Shown: one piece after another, positions 52,343-62,018 of the stretch | Numbering within the stretch: the stretch's first letter is position 1 | Layout of the letters: each line of letters begins with the position of its first letter | From: Cellulosimicrobium marinum | Lineage (GTDB): Bacteria; Actinomycetota; Actinomycetes; Actinomycetales; Cellulomonadaceae | Length of the DNA: 64,000 nt | NCBI RefSeq assembly: GCF_020551945.1 | Contig: NZ_JAJBZH010000010.1 | Span: 1 to 64,000 of the forward strand | Reading direction: 5' to 3' | Notes under the pieces: model-generated | Told to the model about the DNA's origin: nothing | What the model saw: only the letters and a program-made list of their open reading frames with translations | Databases searched by the model: none | Made by a program: the position numbers and the translations under genes

Positions 52343-53860
52343 ATGGCCGACTACGTCCTCGCCATCGACCAGGGCACCACCAGCTCGCGTGCCATCATCT
52401 TCAACCACTCCGGGGAGATCGTCTCCACCGGGCAGCTCGAGCACGACCAGATCTTCCCCAAGGCGGGCTGGGTCGAGCACAACCCCGAGCAGATCTGGAA
52501 CAACGTCCGCGAGGCCGTCGGCCTGGCGCTCACCCGCGCCAACGTCACCCACAACGACATCGCCGCCGTCGGCATCACCAACCAGCGCGAGACCGCCGTC
52601 GTGTGGGACAGGACCACCGGCAAGCCCGTCTACAACGCCATCGTCTGGCAGGACACCCGCACCCAGAAGATCGTCGACGAGCTCGGCGGCTCCGACGGCC
52701 CCGACAAGTACAAGTCCGTCGTCGGCCTCCCCCTCGCCACCTACTTCTCCGGCCCCAAGGTCAAGTGGATCCTCGACAACGTCGAGGGCGCGCGCGAGAA
52801 GGCCGAGGCGGGCGACCTGCTGTTCGGCAACACCGACACGTGGACGCTGTGGAACCTCACCGGCGGCGTCGACGGCGGCGTGCACGTCACCGACGTCACC
52901 AACGCCTCGCGCACCATGCTCATGGACCTCGACACCCTCTCCTGGCGCGAGGACATCGCCGCCGACATGGGCATCCCGCTGTCCATGCTCCCCGAGATCA
53001 AGTCGTCCTCCGAGGTCTACGGCAAGGGCCGCAAGCAGGGGCTGCTCCCCGACGTGCCCATCGCCGGCATCCTCGGCGACCAGCAGGCCGCCACGTTCGG
53101 CCAGGCCTGCTTCGAGGTCGGCCAGGCCAAGAACACGTACGGCACCGGCAACTTCATGCTGCTCAACACGGGCACCGAGAAGGTCATGAGCGAGAACGGC
53201 CTGCTCACCACCGTCTGCTACAAGATCGGCGACCAGCCCGCCCGCTACGCGCTCGAGGGCTCCATCGCCGTCACCGGCTCCCTCATCCAGTGGCTGCGCG
53301 ACAACCTCGGCATGTTCGAGGACGCCCCCGACGTCGAGTGGCTCGCCGGCAAGGTCGAGGACAACGGCGGCGCCTACTTCGTCCCCGCGTTCTCCGGCCT
53401 GTTCGCGCCCTACTGGCGCCCCGACGCCCGCGGCGCCCTCGTCGGCCTCACCCGCTACGTCAACCGCAACCACATCGCCCGCGCCGCCCTCGAGGCCACC
53501 GCCTTCCAGACGCGCGAGGTCCTCGACGCCATGAACGCCGACTCCGGCGTCGACCTCACCGAGCTGCGCGTCGACGGCGGCATGGTCGCCAACGAGCTGC
53601 TCATGCAGTTCCAGGCCGACCAGCTCGGCGTCGACGTCGTGCGGCCCAAGGTCGCCGAGACCACCGCGCTCGGCGCCGCCTACGCCGCCGGCATCGCCGT
53701 CGGGTTCTGGTCCGGCGAGCAGGACGTCATCGACAACTGGGCCGAGGACAAGCGCTGGTCGCCCGCCGTCGAGGAGGGCGAGCGCGAGCGCCTCTACCGC
53801 AACTGGAAGAAGGCCGTGACGAAGACGTTCGAGTGGGTGGACGAGGACGTGGAGCAGTAG
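52343..53860 (+). CDS. glpK: Glycerol kinase
   Basis: 505 residues, full length FGGY kinase. N-terminal ATP/Mg motif [61 protein letters not shown], and the C-terminal [22 protein letters not shown] signature. It phosphorylates glycerol to the substrate of GlpD. Its upstream leader contains AAGGA about 12 bases from the ATG. A large structured element follows its stop. Confidence 0.96.
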   Translation: MADYVLAIDQGTTSSRAIIFNHSGEIVSTGQLEHDQIFPKAGWVEHNPEQIWNNVREAVGLALTRANVTHNDIAAVGITNQRETAVVWDRTTGKPVYNAIVWQDTRTQKIVDELGGSDGPDKYKSVVGLPLATYFSGPKVKWILDNVEGAREKAEAGDLLFGNTDTWTLWNLTGGVDGGVHVTDVTNASRTMLMDLDTLSWREDIAADMGIPLSMLPEIKSSSEVYGKGRKQGLLPDVPIAGILGDQQAATFGQACFEVGQAKNTYGTGNFMLLNTGTEKVMSENGLLTTVCYKIGDQPARYALEGSIAVTGSLIQWLRDNLGMFEDAPDVEWLAGKVEDNGGAYFVPAFSGLFAPYWRPDARGALVGLTRYVNRNHIARAALEATAFQTREVLDAMNADSGVDLTELRVDGGMVANELLMQFQADQLGVDVVRPKVAETTALGAAYAAGIAVGFWSGEQDVIDNWAEDKRWSPAVEEGERERLYRNWKKAVTKTFEWVDEDVEQ

Positions 53861-53896
53861 TCCTGCTCGTCTAATCCGTACCTCGCCTTCTCGTCC

Positions 53897-53996
53897 GGAG
53901 GGGGTGGGGTGGTGTCGCGGTCTGCCATCCGCGCGCTCGTTCCTCGCGCGCTCCCGCCAGACCCGCCACGACCGGCGACACCACCCCACCCCCTCC
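53897..53996 (+). other. 100-nt structured element after glpK with 22-bp outer stem
   Basis: GGAGGGGGTGGGGTGGTGTC plus GC (53897-53918) pairs perfectly with 53975-53996. The 56-base interior contains a second stem (GGTCTG at 53919-53924 with CAGACC at 53958-53963) and a third (CGCGCG pairs around CTCGTTCCT). TTTC follows. The rest of the 297-base glpK-to-next-gene gap has a repeated GTCGTGGGCGGG (near 54041 and 54111) and a TAGCGT box near 54106 that could serve the next gene. Confidence 0.75.
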
Positions 53997-54157
53997 TTTC
54001 GCGTCACCGTGCGGGTGGGGTACTTGTCTGCCTGCTCGCGTCGTGGGCGGGGGCGTGCCCGACGGCGAGGGGTCGCCCGGGCGGGCGAGTCGCCCGGGTC
54101 GTGCCTAGCGTCGTGGGCGGGCTGTCGACCGGCGGCCCGCCAGCGACGGGAGGCGTC

Positions 54158-54667
54158 ATGACCGACACGCACCACGAGCAGCCCCACGCGGCGCCCGACG
54201 AGGTCGAGAAGGTCCGCGAGCTCGTCAAGGACGAGCGGATCGCCATGCTCACGACCGTCGCCGAGGACGGCGGGCTCGTCAGCCGGCCCATGGGCGTCCA
54301 GGCCGTCGACTTCGACGGAGACCTGTGGTTCTTCGCCGCCGAGGACTCACACAAGGTGGCCGAGATCGCGCGCGACTCGGCGGCGAACGCCGCGTTCTCG
54401 GGCACGAGCTCCTGGGTGTCGGTGTCCGGGCGCGCGACCCTCGTCCGCGACCCCGACACGATCCGGGAGCTGTGGAACGCCGTCGCCGAGGCGTGGTTCC
54501 CCGACGGGCCGGGAACGCCCGGCGTCGTGCTCATCCGGCTGCACGCCGAGTCCGCCGAGTACTGGGACTCCCCCGGCGGCCGTGTCGCGACGCTCTTCAG
54601 CCTCGTCAAGGAGAAGGTCACGGGCACGCCCTACGACGGGGGCGAGAACGCGACCGTGACGCTCTGA
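54158..54667 (+). CDS. Pyridoxamine 5'-phosphate oxidase-like / general stress protein 26 family
   Basis: 169 residues from ATG 54158 (GGGAGG upstream). Split-barrel flavin fold: VRELVKDERIAMLTTVAEDG, LVSRPMGVQAVDFDGDLWFF, SGTSSWVSVSGRATLVRD and the C-terminal RVATLFSLVKEKVTG that marks the GsiB-neighbour/GSP26 group. These proteins bind FMN or F420-like flavins; the substrate is unknown. No operon partner is obvious. Confidence 0.85.
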   Translation: MTDTHHEQPHAAPDEVEKVRELVKDERIAMLTTVAEDGGLVSRPMGVQAVDFDGDLWFFAAEDSHKVAEIARDSAANAAFSGTSSWVSVSGRATLVRDPDTIRELWNAVAEAWFPDGPGTPGVVLIRLHAESAEYWDSPGGRVATLFSLVKEKVTGTPYDGGENATVTL

Positions 54668-54725
54668 CCCGCAGACCGGCCGCCACCGCTCGGCCCGTCG
54701 GCCGGGCGGTGGCTAGGGTGACCGG

Positions 54726-56036
54726 GTGAGCGTCGTGCGCGAGACCAGCTACACCGTCCCCGGGATCCACGTCACCGACCGGGAGCTCGAGGTGCCGCTC
54801 GACTGGTCGGCCGAGCACGACCCGCGCCGCCTCACCCTGTTCGTCCGGGAGGCCGTGGACCCCGTGCGACGTCACGACGACCTCCCGCTCCTCGTGTTCC
54901 TCCAGGGCGGCCCCGGAGGCAAGGGCCCGCGCCCCACCGGACCCGACGGGTGGCTCGGCGAGGCCCTGAAGACGTACCGGGTCGTGCTGCTCGACCAGCG
55001 CGGCACCGGACGGTCGTCGGCCGTGCGCGCGGCGGCGCTCGCCGCGCGCGGCACGGGTGCCGCGCAGGCCGTCCACCTGGCGCACTTCCGCGCCGACGCG
55101 ATCGTCGCCGATGCCGAGCACGTGCGCCGCACCGTCTACGGCGGTCGCCGCTGGACGTCGCTCGGGCAGTCGTACGGCGGATTCCTCACGATGACGTACC
55201 TCTCGCGCGCCCCCGAGGGGCTCGCCGCGTGCCTCGTCACCGGGGGCCTGCCCGGGCTGACCGCCGACGCGCGCGAGGTCTACCGCCGCACCCAGCCGCG
55301 CGTCGTCGGGAAGAACGCGCGCTACCGGGCCCGCTACCCGCAGGACGCGGCGACGCTCGCGCGCGTCGCGGACCGGCTCGCCGTCGGCGACGTCCGGCTG
55401 CCCGACGGCGACACGCTGACCGTCCACCGCCTCCAGACGCTCGGCATGGACTTCGGCATGAAGCCCGGGTTCGAGCGCGTCCACTGGGTCGTCGACGAGG
55501 CGTTCGACCCGGACGCGCCCGACGATCTCACCGACACGTTCCTCGCCGAGGTGGCCGCCGCGACGTCGTTCCGCACCAACCCGCTCTACGCGGTGCTGCA
55601 CGAGTCGATCTACGCTCAGTCGCACACCGGCCCGACGGCGTGGGCCGCGCAGGCCGTGCGCGACGACGACCCCGCCTTCTCCACGAGCGCCCGCCCTCTG
55701 CTCCTCACGGGCGAGATGATCTACCCCTGGATGGTCGACGAGGTCGCCGCGCTCCGCCCGTTCCGGGCTGCCGCCGAGGCCCTCGCGGCCCGCGACGACT
55801 GGCCCGACCTCTACGACCTCGACGTCCTCGCCCGCAACGACGTCCCCGTCGAGGCGGCGGTCTACCACGACGACATGTTCGTCGACGCCGGGCTGTCGCT
55901 GGAGACCGCGGCGCACGTCGGCAACCTCGACGCGTGGGTGACGAACGAGTTCGAGCACGACGGCCTGCGCACCGGCGACGTCTTCGCCCGCCTCGCCGCC
56001 CGCCTCGCCGCACGCGGCGGCGCCCTCCCCGCCTGA
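54726..56036 (+). CDS. Proline iminopeptidase-type alpha/beta hydrolase (peptidase S33)
   Basis: 436 residues. Oxyanion-hole segment VFLQGGPGGKGPRP, LLDQRGTGRSS, nucleophile elbow LGQSYGGFLTMTYL (Ser about residue 151), TGGLPG, and acid/His candidates in VYHDDMFVDAGL and FEHDGLRTGD near the C-terminus. It would release N-terminal proline or similar residues from peptides in the cytoplasm. GTG start six bases after TAGGGT (54714-54719): leaderless. It ends at a 24-bp hairpin. Confidence 0.87.
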   Translation: MSVVRETSYTVPGIHVTDRELEVPLDWSAEHDPRRLTLFVREAVDPVRRHDDLPLLVFLQGGPGGKGPRPTGPDGWLGEALKTYRVVLLDQRGTGRSSAVRAAALAARGTGAAQAVHLAHFRADAIVADAEHVRRTVYGGRRWTSLGQSYGGFLTMTYLSRAPEGLAACLVTGGLPGLTADAREVYRRTQPRVVGKNARYRARYPQDAATLARVADRLAVGDVRLPDGDTLTVHRLQTLGMDFGMKPGFERVHWVVDEAFDPDAPDDLTDTFLAEVAAATSFRTNPLYAVLHESIYAQSHTGPTAWAAQAVRDDDPAFSTSARPLLLTGEMIYPWMVDEVAALRPFRAAAEALAARDDWPDLYDLDVLARNDVPVEAAVYHDDMFVDAGLSLETAAHVGNLDAWVTNEFEHDGLRTGDVFARLAARLAARGGALPA

Positions 56037-56039
56037 CGT

Positions 56040-56104
56040 CCGCTGAGTGCGGGATATTCGTCGCCCGGGTCGCCCTCGGACGACGAATATCCCGCACTCA
56101 GCGG
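56040..56104. terminator. Perfect 24-bp hairpin between convergent genes (element B)
   Basis: Arms 56040-56063 and 56081-56104 are exact reverse complements (CCGCTGAGTGCGGGATATTC...), loop 17 bases. It starts four bases after the TGA of the peptidase and ends one base before the TAA of the opposite gene, so it occupies the whole gap. Confidence 0.85.
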
Positions 56105-56105
56105 C

Positions 56106-56852
56106 TTAGACCCCGCTCTCGCGTGCTTCGTCGGCCAGCTGTGCCAGGGCGGAGCCCTCGCGGAGATCGTGGAGCGCCGCTTCGTCGCCCTCCAGCCGAG
56201 AGGCGACGGCGTCGTAGAACTCGCGGGCCCTGAACGGCGCGATGTCGAGGAGCACCGACATCGATCGCCAGGCACCGATGCTGTCGCCGTCGGGCCGTCC
56301 GTGGCCGCGTCGTCGGCTCAGCTCGGCCACGCCGTCGAGCAGGTCGTCGCCCGGACCTTCCGGGTCGGTGAGGCGGTACGCGGCGTCGGCCTGACCGCTC
56401 GCCACGTCGTCGTCCCAGCCCGTGCGGTGCGCGGCGACGAGCGGGTGCAGCAACGGGTCACCCAGAGCGCCTGCCGCGACGAGCTCCAGCTGCCAGACGT
56501 CTCCGCTCCGACGGGTCAGGGCCCTCCGCACCTGCGGCAGAGCACGCGGGTCACGTCGGTACGCGAGCCCGACGAGGGCCTCACACCGCGTCTCTCGATC
56601 GACGTCGTCGAGCCGGTCCGCGAGCGCATCACGCAGCTCCGGCGTGTCGACCTCTCGGAACTGCTCCCCCAGGACGAAGCACGCGGCGTCACGGACCCGC
56701 TTCACCGGGTCCGTCGTGAGCGCGATCGCTGCCGCGACCATCTCCGTCGTCGGAGGCTCGCCGTGGGTGAGGATCGGCAGCTCCAGGACCGCCCTCCCCC
56801 GGACCTCCGCGTCCTCGTGCGACAGGAGTGCGATCACCCGGGCGATGTCCAT
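56106..56852 (-). CDS. HEAT-repeat-like protein
   Basis: 248 residues from ATG 56852. Four or five helical HEAT/PBS-lyase-type repeats in residues 1-130: LLSHEDAEVRGRAVLELPIL, TTDPVKRVRDAACFVLGEQF, RLDDVDRETRCEALVGLAYR, QVRRALTRRSGDVWQLELVA. The C-terminal ~100 residues are less regular. Such solenoids mediate protein binding; no enzymatic motif. An ordinary stand-alone gene, orphan in context. Confidence 0.75.
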   Translation of the reverse strand: MDIARVIALLSHEDAEVRGRAVLELPILTHGEPPTTEMVAAAIALTTDPVKRVRDAACFVLGEQFREVDTPELRDALADRLDDVDRETRCEALVGLAYRRDPRALPQVRRALTRRSGDVWQLELVAAGALGDPLLHPLVAAHRTGWDDDVASGQADAAYRLTDPEGPGDDLLDGVAELSRRRGHGRPDGDSIGAWRSMSVLLDIAPFRAREFYDAVASRLEGDEAALHDLREGSALAQLADEARESGV

Positions 56853-56962
56853 GCCGGTCAGGATGACACCCCAACCCCGGGTTACTCGGCGATGAGCACG
56901 CCCGGTGCCGTGCAACCCGGGGCTCGGCACGACGGCGCGGCGTGCCACCAGGTCTCGGCGGG

Positions 56963-58462
56963 TCAGGTTCCGTCGGGCGACGGCGCGTGCTTGTCGAGGA
57001 ACGCGTACACCTCGGTCGCGTCGACGCCGGGGAACGCGCCGCTCGGGAGGGCGGACAGCACGTGCTGGTGCATGCGGGCGCTCGGCCAGGACGCGTCCTG
57101 CCACTGCGCCTCGACGTCGGCGGCGGGGCGGCGGCAGCACGACTCGTCGGGGCACGCGGACTGCCGCCGGACGGTCGTGTCACGGCCGCGGAACCACTTG
57201 GCGGACGCGAACGGGACTCCCACCGCGAGGGAGAACTGGCCGCTCGTCGTCGTCCCGGTCTGCGTGGAGCACCAGAACGTGCCCGCGGGGGTGTCCGTGT
57301 ACTGGTAGGACTCCTGGGCGCGGTCGCGGCGCGTGAACGCCTCGCGCACGGCCCACCGCCGGCAGACGAGCTGGCCCTCGATCGCGCCCGTGACGTCCTG
57401 GGGCAGGGGCAGCCCGTCGTTGGCGTACCCGCGGAAGAGGGCGCCGTCGTCGCCGACGCGCAGGAAGTGCAGCGGGATGCCGAGGTGCTCGGTCGCGAGG
57501 TTGGTGAGGCGTTGCGCGGCGGCCTCGTGCGTGACACCGAACGCGTCGCGGAAGTCCTCGACGGCGAGGTCCTTCTCGCGCTTGCGACGCTCCAGGAAGT
57601 CGACGGCCGCGGACTGCGGGATGAGGCAGCACGCCGCGAAGTACGTGATCTCGACGCGCTGGCGCAGGAACTCGGCGTAGGAGCGGGGACGTTCGTGGCC
57701 GAGCACGCGGTGGGCGATGGCCTGCAGGGCGAGCGAGCGCAGGCCGTGGCCGCCGGGGATGGACGCGGGCGGGAGGTAGATGCGGCCGTGCTTCAAATCG
57801 GTGACGGTGCGGGTCGAGTGCGGCAGGTCGTCGACGTGCCAGATCGTGAAGCCGAGCTGCTCGGCCATGCGCGCGACGGTCCGGTGCGTCAGCGCACCGA
57901 TCGTGTAGCCCGCGCGGCGGGTCATGTCCTCCGCGAGCGCCTCGATGTCCGGGTAGTAGTTGTTGCGGGCCTGGCGTTCGAGGCGCAGCTCGGTGTTGGC
58001 GCGGCGCGCCTCCTCGGGTGTGGCGACGGCCTCGGTCGCGCGGCGCTGGAGCTCGGTGTGCAGGCCGACGAGGTTCTCCAGGACGGGCAGGGGAAGCTTC
58101 TGGCTGGCTCGGACGGCGGGCAGTCCGAGGGTGCCGAACAGCGGCCCGCGCTGGGCGCGGTCGAGCGCGATCTCCAGGGCGGCGCGGCGCGACGGCGGCT
58201 CGTCGGTGAGCAGGTCCGTCACCGTCACGTCGAGCGCGGCGGCGATCTGCTGGAGCAGGGAGAGGCGCGGCTCGCGGCGCCCGTTCTCGATCATGGACAG
58301 CAGGCTGGGGGCGGTGCCGACGGCTTCGCCGAGCGCGTCGAGGGTCAGGCCGCGGGTGGTGCGGACGTGCCGCACGCGGCGGCCGAGTGTCAGCAGGTCG
58401 GCCTGCGGCTCGGCGGGGTCGTGCGCGTCCTCACCGGGTGCGCGGCGTTCTCCGGGGGTCAT
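56963..58462 (-). CDS. RamB-type XRE regulator of acetate/gluconeogenic metabolism
   Basis: 499 residues. N-terminal XRE HTH (about residues 26-84: RRVRHVRTTRGLTLDALGEA, TAPSLLSMIENGRREP), a central ImmA/IrrE-like region (about 180-330: GRIYLPPASIPGGHGLRSLA), and a Cys-containing C-terminal DUF2083 domain (SACPDESCCRRPAADVEA, FWCSTQTG) typical of RamB/short-chain-acyl-responsive regulators. In Corynebacterium RamB controls acetate and glyoxylate genes; here it is divergent from pckG. ATG six bases after TAGCGT (58474 to 58469): leaderless. Confidence 0.85.
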   Translation of the reverse strand: MTPGERRAPGEDAHDPAEPQADLLTLGRRVRHVRTTRGLTLDALGEAVGTAPSLLSMIENGRREPRLSLLQQIAAALDVTVTDLLTDEPPSRRAALEIALDRAQRGPLFGTLGLPAVRASQKLPLPVLENLVGLHTELQRRATEAVATPEEARRANTELRLERQARNNYYPDIEALAEDMTRRAGYTIGALTHRTVARMAEQLGFTIWHVDDLPHSTRTVTDLKHGRIYLPPASIPGGHGLRSLALQAIAHRVLGHERPRSYAEFLRQRVEITYFAACCLIPQSAAVDFLERRKREKDLAVEDFRDAFGVTHEAAAQRLTNLATEHLGIPLHFLRVGDDGALFRGYANDGLPLPQDVTGAIEGQLVCRRWAVREAFTRRDRAQESYQYTDTPAGTFWCSTQTGTTTSGQFSLAVGVPFASAKWFRGRDTTVRRQSACPDESCCRRPAADVEAQWQDASWPSARMHQHVLSALPSGAFPGVDATEVYAFLDKHAPSPDGT

Positions 58463-58579
58463 TCCTTCACGCTACGTCAAGATCGCCTGTTCTTCACACC
58501 GATAGCGCTGGAAAGTCGTGCTCCGGCGCAGCGAGAGTGGTCGTGACGACAGTCCTTCCACCACCGCCGGGAGCCCACC

Positions 58580-60502
58580 ATGACCGCGACCGCCCACCCC
58601 CGTCGCACGCGCCACGCCGCCCTGCTCGACGACGTCGACACCGAGCTCGCGGGCCTCACCGCGCTCGGGTCCCCCGCGCACGCCGTCGACCCGCGCCCGC
58701 GCGACGCCCGCGCCTGGGTGGCGGAGATCGCCGGGCTCACCGAGCCGGACGACGTCGTGTGGTGCGACGGGTCGGCCGAGGAGAAGCAGCGCCTGATCGA
58801 CCTCATGGTCGGCACCGGCACCCTGCTCCCCCTCGACCCCGAGCGGCGACCCGGCAGCTACCTGGCGCGCTCGGACCCGAGCGACGTCGCGCGCGTCGAG
58901 TCGCGGACGTTCATCTGCTCGCGCGACGAGGCCGACGCCGGCCCGACGAACAACTGGCGCGAGCCCGACGCGATGCGCGCCGAGCTGCGCGGCGTGTTCG
59001 CGGGCTCGATGCGCGGCCGCACGATGTACGTCGTCCCGTTCTCCATGGGTCCGGTCGGCGGGCCGATCTCGCAGGTCGGCGTGCAGGTCACCGACTCGCC
59101 GTACGTCGTGGTGAGCATGGGCGTCATGACGCGCGTCGGGCAGGACGTCATGGACCTGGTCGACGGCGGCGCCCCCTTCGTCCCGGCCGTCCACTCTGTC
59201 GGCGCGCCCCTGGTCGACGGCGCGGGGGTCGCCACCGAGGACGTCGCCTGGCCGTGCAACGCGACGAAGTACATCGCGCACTTCCCCGAGACGCGGGAGA
59301 TCTGGTCGTACGGCTCCGGCTACGGCGGCAACGCGCTGCTCGGGAAGAAGTGCTTCGCGCTGCGCATCGCGTCGGTCATGGCGCGCGACGAGGGCTGGCT
59401 CGCCGAGCACATGCTCGTCATCCGCGCGACGTCGCCCGAGGGCCGCCGCTACCACCTCGCCGCCGCGTTCCCCTCCGCGTGCGGGAAGACGAACCTCGCG
59501 ATGCTGCGGCCGACGATCCCCGGCTGGACGGTCGAGACCATCGGCGACGACATCGCGTGGCTGCGCCCCGGACCCGACGGTCGCCTGCGCGCCATCAACC
59601 CCGAGGCGGGGTTCTTCGGCGTCGCGCCGGGGACGGGTGTCGAGACCAACCCGGCCGCCGTCGAGACGTTCGACCGCGACACGATCTTCACGAACGTCGC
59701 CCTGACCGACGACGGCGACGTGTGGTGGGAGGGCCTGACCCCTGAGCCGCCCGCGCACCTCGTGGACTGGACGGGTCAGGACTGGACGCCGGACTCCGGG
59801 CGCCCCGCCGCGCACCCGAACTCGCGCTTCACCGTCGCGGCCGCGCAGTGCCCCACCATCGCCGACTCGTGGGAGGACCCGGACGGCGTGCCGATCGACG
59901 CGATCGTCTTCGGCGGGCGACGCGCGAGCAACGTGCCGCTCGTCGCGCAGGCGTACGGGTGGGAGCACGGCGTGTTCCTCGGCGCGACGATCTCGTCCGA
60001 GCAGACCGCCGCGGCCGAGGGCACGGTCGGCGAGCTGCGCCGCGACCCGTTCGCGATGCTCCCGTTCTGCGGCTACACCATGGCCGACCACTGGGCGCAC
60101 TGGTTGCGCGTCGGCGCCTCGCTCGACGCCGACAAGCGGCCGAAGATCTTCTGCGTCAACTGGTTCCGCAAGGACGCCGACGGGCGCTTCCTGTGGCCCG
60201 GATTCGGCGAGAACTCGCGCGTCCTCGCCTGGATCGCCGCGCAGGTCGACCGCGCGCACGGCGTGCGCACGGACACCGGGGCCGTGAAGAGCCCCGTCGG
60301 GCTCCTCCCCGCACCCGGCGCCCTCGACGTGGACGGCCTCGACCTGCCCGACGGCGCGCTCGACGCCCTGTTCGACGTCCCGGCCGAGCCGTGGCTCGCC
60401 GAGACCGCGCTCACGGCGGAGTTCTTCGACACGTTCGGCAACCGCGTCCCGGACGAGCTGTGGGCCCAGCTCGCGCGCCTGCGCGACCGTCTGGGGGCCT
60501 GA
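58580..60502 (+). CDS. pckG: Phosphoenolpyruvate carboxykinase (GTP)
   Basis: 640 residues. GTP-type signatures: [16 protein letters not shown] (kinase-1a P-loop with the reactive Cys), [23 protein letters not shown] with metal-binding acids in parts ([16 protein letters not shown]), [12 protein letters not shown], and [15 protein letters not shown]. It converts oxaloacetate to PEP, the entry to gluconeogenesis, fitting growth on acetate and control by the divergent RamB-type regulator. GGGAG precedes the ATG. Confidence 0.96.
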   Translation: MTATAHPRRTRHAALLDDVDTELAGLTALGSPAHAVDPRPRDARAWVAEIAGLTEPDDVVWCDGSAEEKQRLIDLMVGTGTLLPLDPERRPGSYLARSDPSDVARVESRTFICSRDEADAGPTNNWREPDAMRAELRGVFAGSMRGRTMYVVPFSMGPVGGPISQVGVQVTDSPYVVVSMGVMTRVGQDVMDLVDGGAPFVPAVHSVGAPLVDGAGVATEDVAWPCNATKYIAHFPETREIWSYGSGYGGNALLGKKCFALRIASVMARDEGWLAEHMLVIRATSPEGRRYHLAAAFPSACGKTNLAMLRPTIPGWTVETIGDDIAWLRPGPDGRLRAINPEAGFFGVAPGTGVETNPAAVETFDRDTIFTNVALTDDGDVWWEGLTPEPPAHLVDWTGQDWTPDSGRPAAHPNSRFTVAAAQCPTIADSWEDPDGVPIDAIVFGGRRASNVPLVAQAYGWEHGVFLGATISSEQTAAAEGTVGELRRDPFAMLPFCGYTMADHWAHWLRVGASLDADKRPKIFCVNWFRKDADGRFLWPGFGENSRVLAWIAAQVDRAHGVRTDTGAVKSPVGLLPAPGALDVDGLDLPDGALDALFDVPAEPWLAETALTAEFFDTFGNRVPDELWAQLARLRDRLGA

Positions 60503-60538
60503 CCGCCGACGCCCGCCGGACCGCACGGCCGGAAGCGA

Positions 60539-60697
60539 CGGCTCGGCTGGGCGACGACGGCGTTCGACGTCTCCCCCACCGCGGTCGCCGCGGCGCGCGA
60601 GCGGAACGCGGGCTCGACGGTGAGGTACGCCGTGGCCGACCTGCTCGACCTGCCGCCCGCGCGGGTCGGCGCGTTCGACCTGGACGTCGGGATGTGA
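60539..60697 (+). pseudogene. Fragment of a class I SAM-dependent methyltransferase
   Basis: About 52 codons (frame through 60560) read RLGWATTAFDVSPTAVAAAR, ERN, then STVRYAVADLLDLPPA, i.e. motif I's end, the acidic loop and motif II of a methyltransferase. There is no start, the glycine-rich motif I is absent and it ends prematurely in DVGM-stop. It lies in the 245-base gap between pckG and trpS, which otherwise holds only a small GTGCC/GGCAC hairpin (60728-60745) near the trpS stop. Confidence 0.6.
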
Positions 60698-60747
60698 CGC
60701 GCGAAGTACCGCCGAGCCGTTCGGTAGGTGCCGCTCGGTAGGCACTC

Positions 60748-61866
60748 TCAGTAGCGCATCCCCATGAGGTCCCGGACGTCGGCGAGCGTGCGGTCGGCGA
60801 CCTCGTTCGCGCGTGCGTTCCCCCGAGCGAGCACGTCGAGCGGGTCCGGCCCGTCTCCCGCGGCGAGCGCGCGGCGTCGGGCCCGCAGCGGCCGCAGGTG
60901 CTCGACGAGCGCCTCGGTCACCACCTGCTTGAGACGTCCCGCGCCCGCCGCACCGACCTTGTCCGCGAGCGCCTCAGGCGTGGTCCCGGCGGCGAACGCG
61001 CCGAGCGTGAGGAGGTTCGCGACGTCGGGCCGACGCTCGGGCTCGTAGGTGACGTGCCGCTCGGAGTCGGTGCGGTGCCGCCGGACGAAGCGGGCGGTGG
61101 CGTCCTCGTCGTCGCGCAGCTCGAGCGCGTTGCCGGCGGACTTGCTCATCTTGCGGCCGTCCGTGCCGAGGACGGTCGGGGCGGGGGCGAGCAGCACGTC
61201 GGGCTCGGGGAAGTACGGCCGGGCGGCGGTGTAGCGCTGGTTGAAGCGCCGCGCGATCGTGCGGGTGATCTCGACGTGCGGGAGCTGGTCCTGCCCGCCG
61301 GGCACGAGGTTGCCGTGGCAGGACAGGATGTCGGCCGCCTGGTGCACCGGATAGGTGAACAGGAGGCCGCTCATGGGACGCCCCTGCCGTGCGGCGGCCG
61401 CGAGGGCCTCGGCCTTGACGGTGGGGTTGCGCTCGATCTCGGCCGTCGTGACGAGGCTGAGGAACGGCAGCAGGAGCTGGTTGAGGGCGGGCACGGCCGA
61501 GTGCGTGAAGATCGTCGTGCGCGCGGGGTCGATGCCCGCGGCGAGGTAGTCGAGGACGATCTCGCGGACGGTGGTGCGCAGGTCGCCGGGGTCGTCGCGG
61601 TCGGTGATGACCTGGTAGTCGGCGATCACGAGGACGACCTCGACGCCGGCACGCTGGAGGCGCACGCGGTTCGCGACGGTCGCGACGTAGTGGCCGAGGT
61701 GCAGCGCCCCGGTCGGGCGGTCGCCGGTGAGGACGCGGAAGCGCGACGGGTCGGTGGCGATCTGCCGTTCGACCTCGTCGCTGCGCGTGCGGGCGGCGGC
61801 GACGGACGCGGAGGACGACGGCGCGCGGGCGGGTGCGGGCGTCGCCGGGGTGAGGGTGTCGGTCAT
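60748..61866 (-). CDS. trpS: Tryptophanyl-tRNA synthetase
   Basis: 372 residues from ATG 61866 (AAGGAG upstream). Class I synthetase with HIGH-equivalent LHLGHY (in RVLTGDRPTGALHLGHYVA) and KMSKS (in DGRKMSKSAGNALELR). The GDRPTG/IADYQVITDRD phrasing resembles the auxiliary, indolmycin-resistant TrpRS group more than the housekeeping actinobacterial type; this is a judgement from memory of the families. A Trp-rich leader peptide and attenuator precede it, so expression should rise when charged tRNA-Trp is scarce. A ~35-residue N-terminal extension (Ala/Pro/Ser) precedes the catalytic domain. Confidence 0.93.
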   Translation of the reverse strand: MTDTLTPATPAPARAPSSSASVAAARTRSDEVERQIATDPSRFRVLTGDRPTGALHLGHYVATVANRVRLQRAGVEVVLVIADYQVITDRDDPGDLRTTVREIVLDYLAAGIDPARTTIFTHSAVPALNQLLLPFLSLVTTAEIERNPTVKAEALAAAARQGRPMSGLLFTYPVHQAADILSCHGNLVPGGQDQLPHVEITRTIARRFNQRYTAARPYFPEPDVLLAPAPTVLGTDGRKMSKSAGNALELRDDEDATARFVRRHRTDSERHVTYEPERRPDVANLLTLGAFAAGTTPEALADKVGAAGAGRLKQVVTEALVEHLRPLRARRRALAAGDGPDPLDVLARGNARANEVADRTLADVRDLMGMRY

Positions 61867-61932
61867 GGCGGGCTCCTTCGGGAGGTGCCGCGCACCGCGC
61901 CCGTCGCCCGGGCGGACCGGGGCGACATGGCG

Positions 61933-61996
61933 ACGTCCCGGCTGCGGTGCGCAGCGCGGGACGTGGGCAGGGCAGGTCACGGCTGCGGAGGCAGCC
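61933..61996 (-). promoter_or_regulatory. trpS attenuator: mutually exclusive RNA stems
   Basis: Reading the minus strand: region 1 GGCTGC (61996-61991) pairs with region 2 GCAGCC (61986-61981) and overlaps the last leader codons just after the Trp codons. Region 2 also contains CGCAGC, which can pair with GCTGCG of region 3. Region 3 ACGTCCCGCGCTGCG (61964-61950) pairs with region 4 CGCAGCCGGGACGT (61946-61933), a 14-bp stem with one bulge and a three-base loop, the terminator. Ribosome stalling at Trp codons would free region 2 for 2:3 pairing and stop 3:4 forming. No U tract follows region 4, as is common in actinobacteria. Confidence 0.75.
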
Positions 61997-62018
61997 ACCA
62001 CCAGCTCTGCGTGAACAT
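61977..62018 (-). CDS. trpS leader peptide with three Trp codons
   Basis: A 13-residue ORF, MFTQSWWWLPPQP, then TGA. Three consecutive TGG codons (62003-61995) in a peptide this short are the hallmark of a tryptophan-sensing leader. TACAGT (62030-62025) lies six bases before its ATG, so the leader mRNA probably begins at the start codon. Ribosome-mediated attenuation of an auxiliary TrpRS gene has been described in Streptomyces. Confidence 0.85.
   Translation of the reverse strand: MFTQSWWWLPPQP

Noticed and set aside
58463-58579. RamB-type recognition site in the ramB-pckG gap
   Set aside because: I looked for the corynebacterial-like AAAGTTTGCAAA motif on both strands and saw no convincing match.
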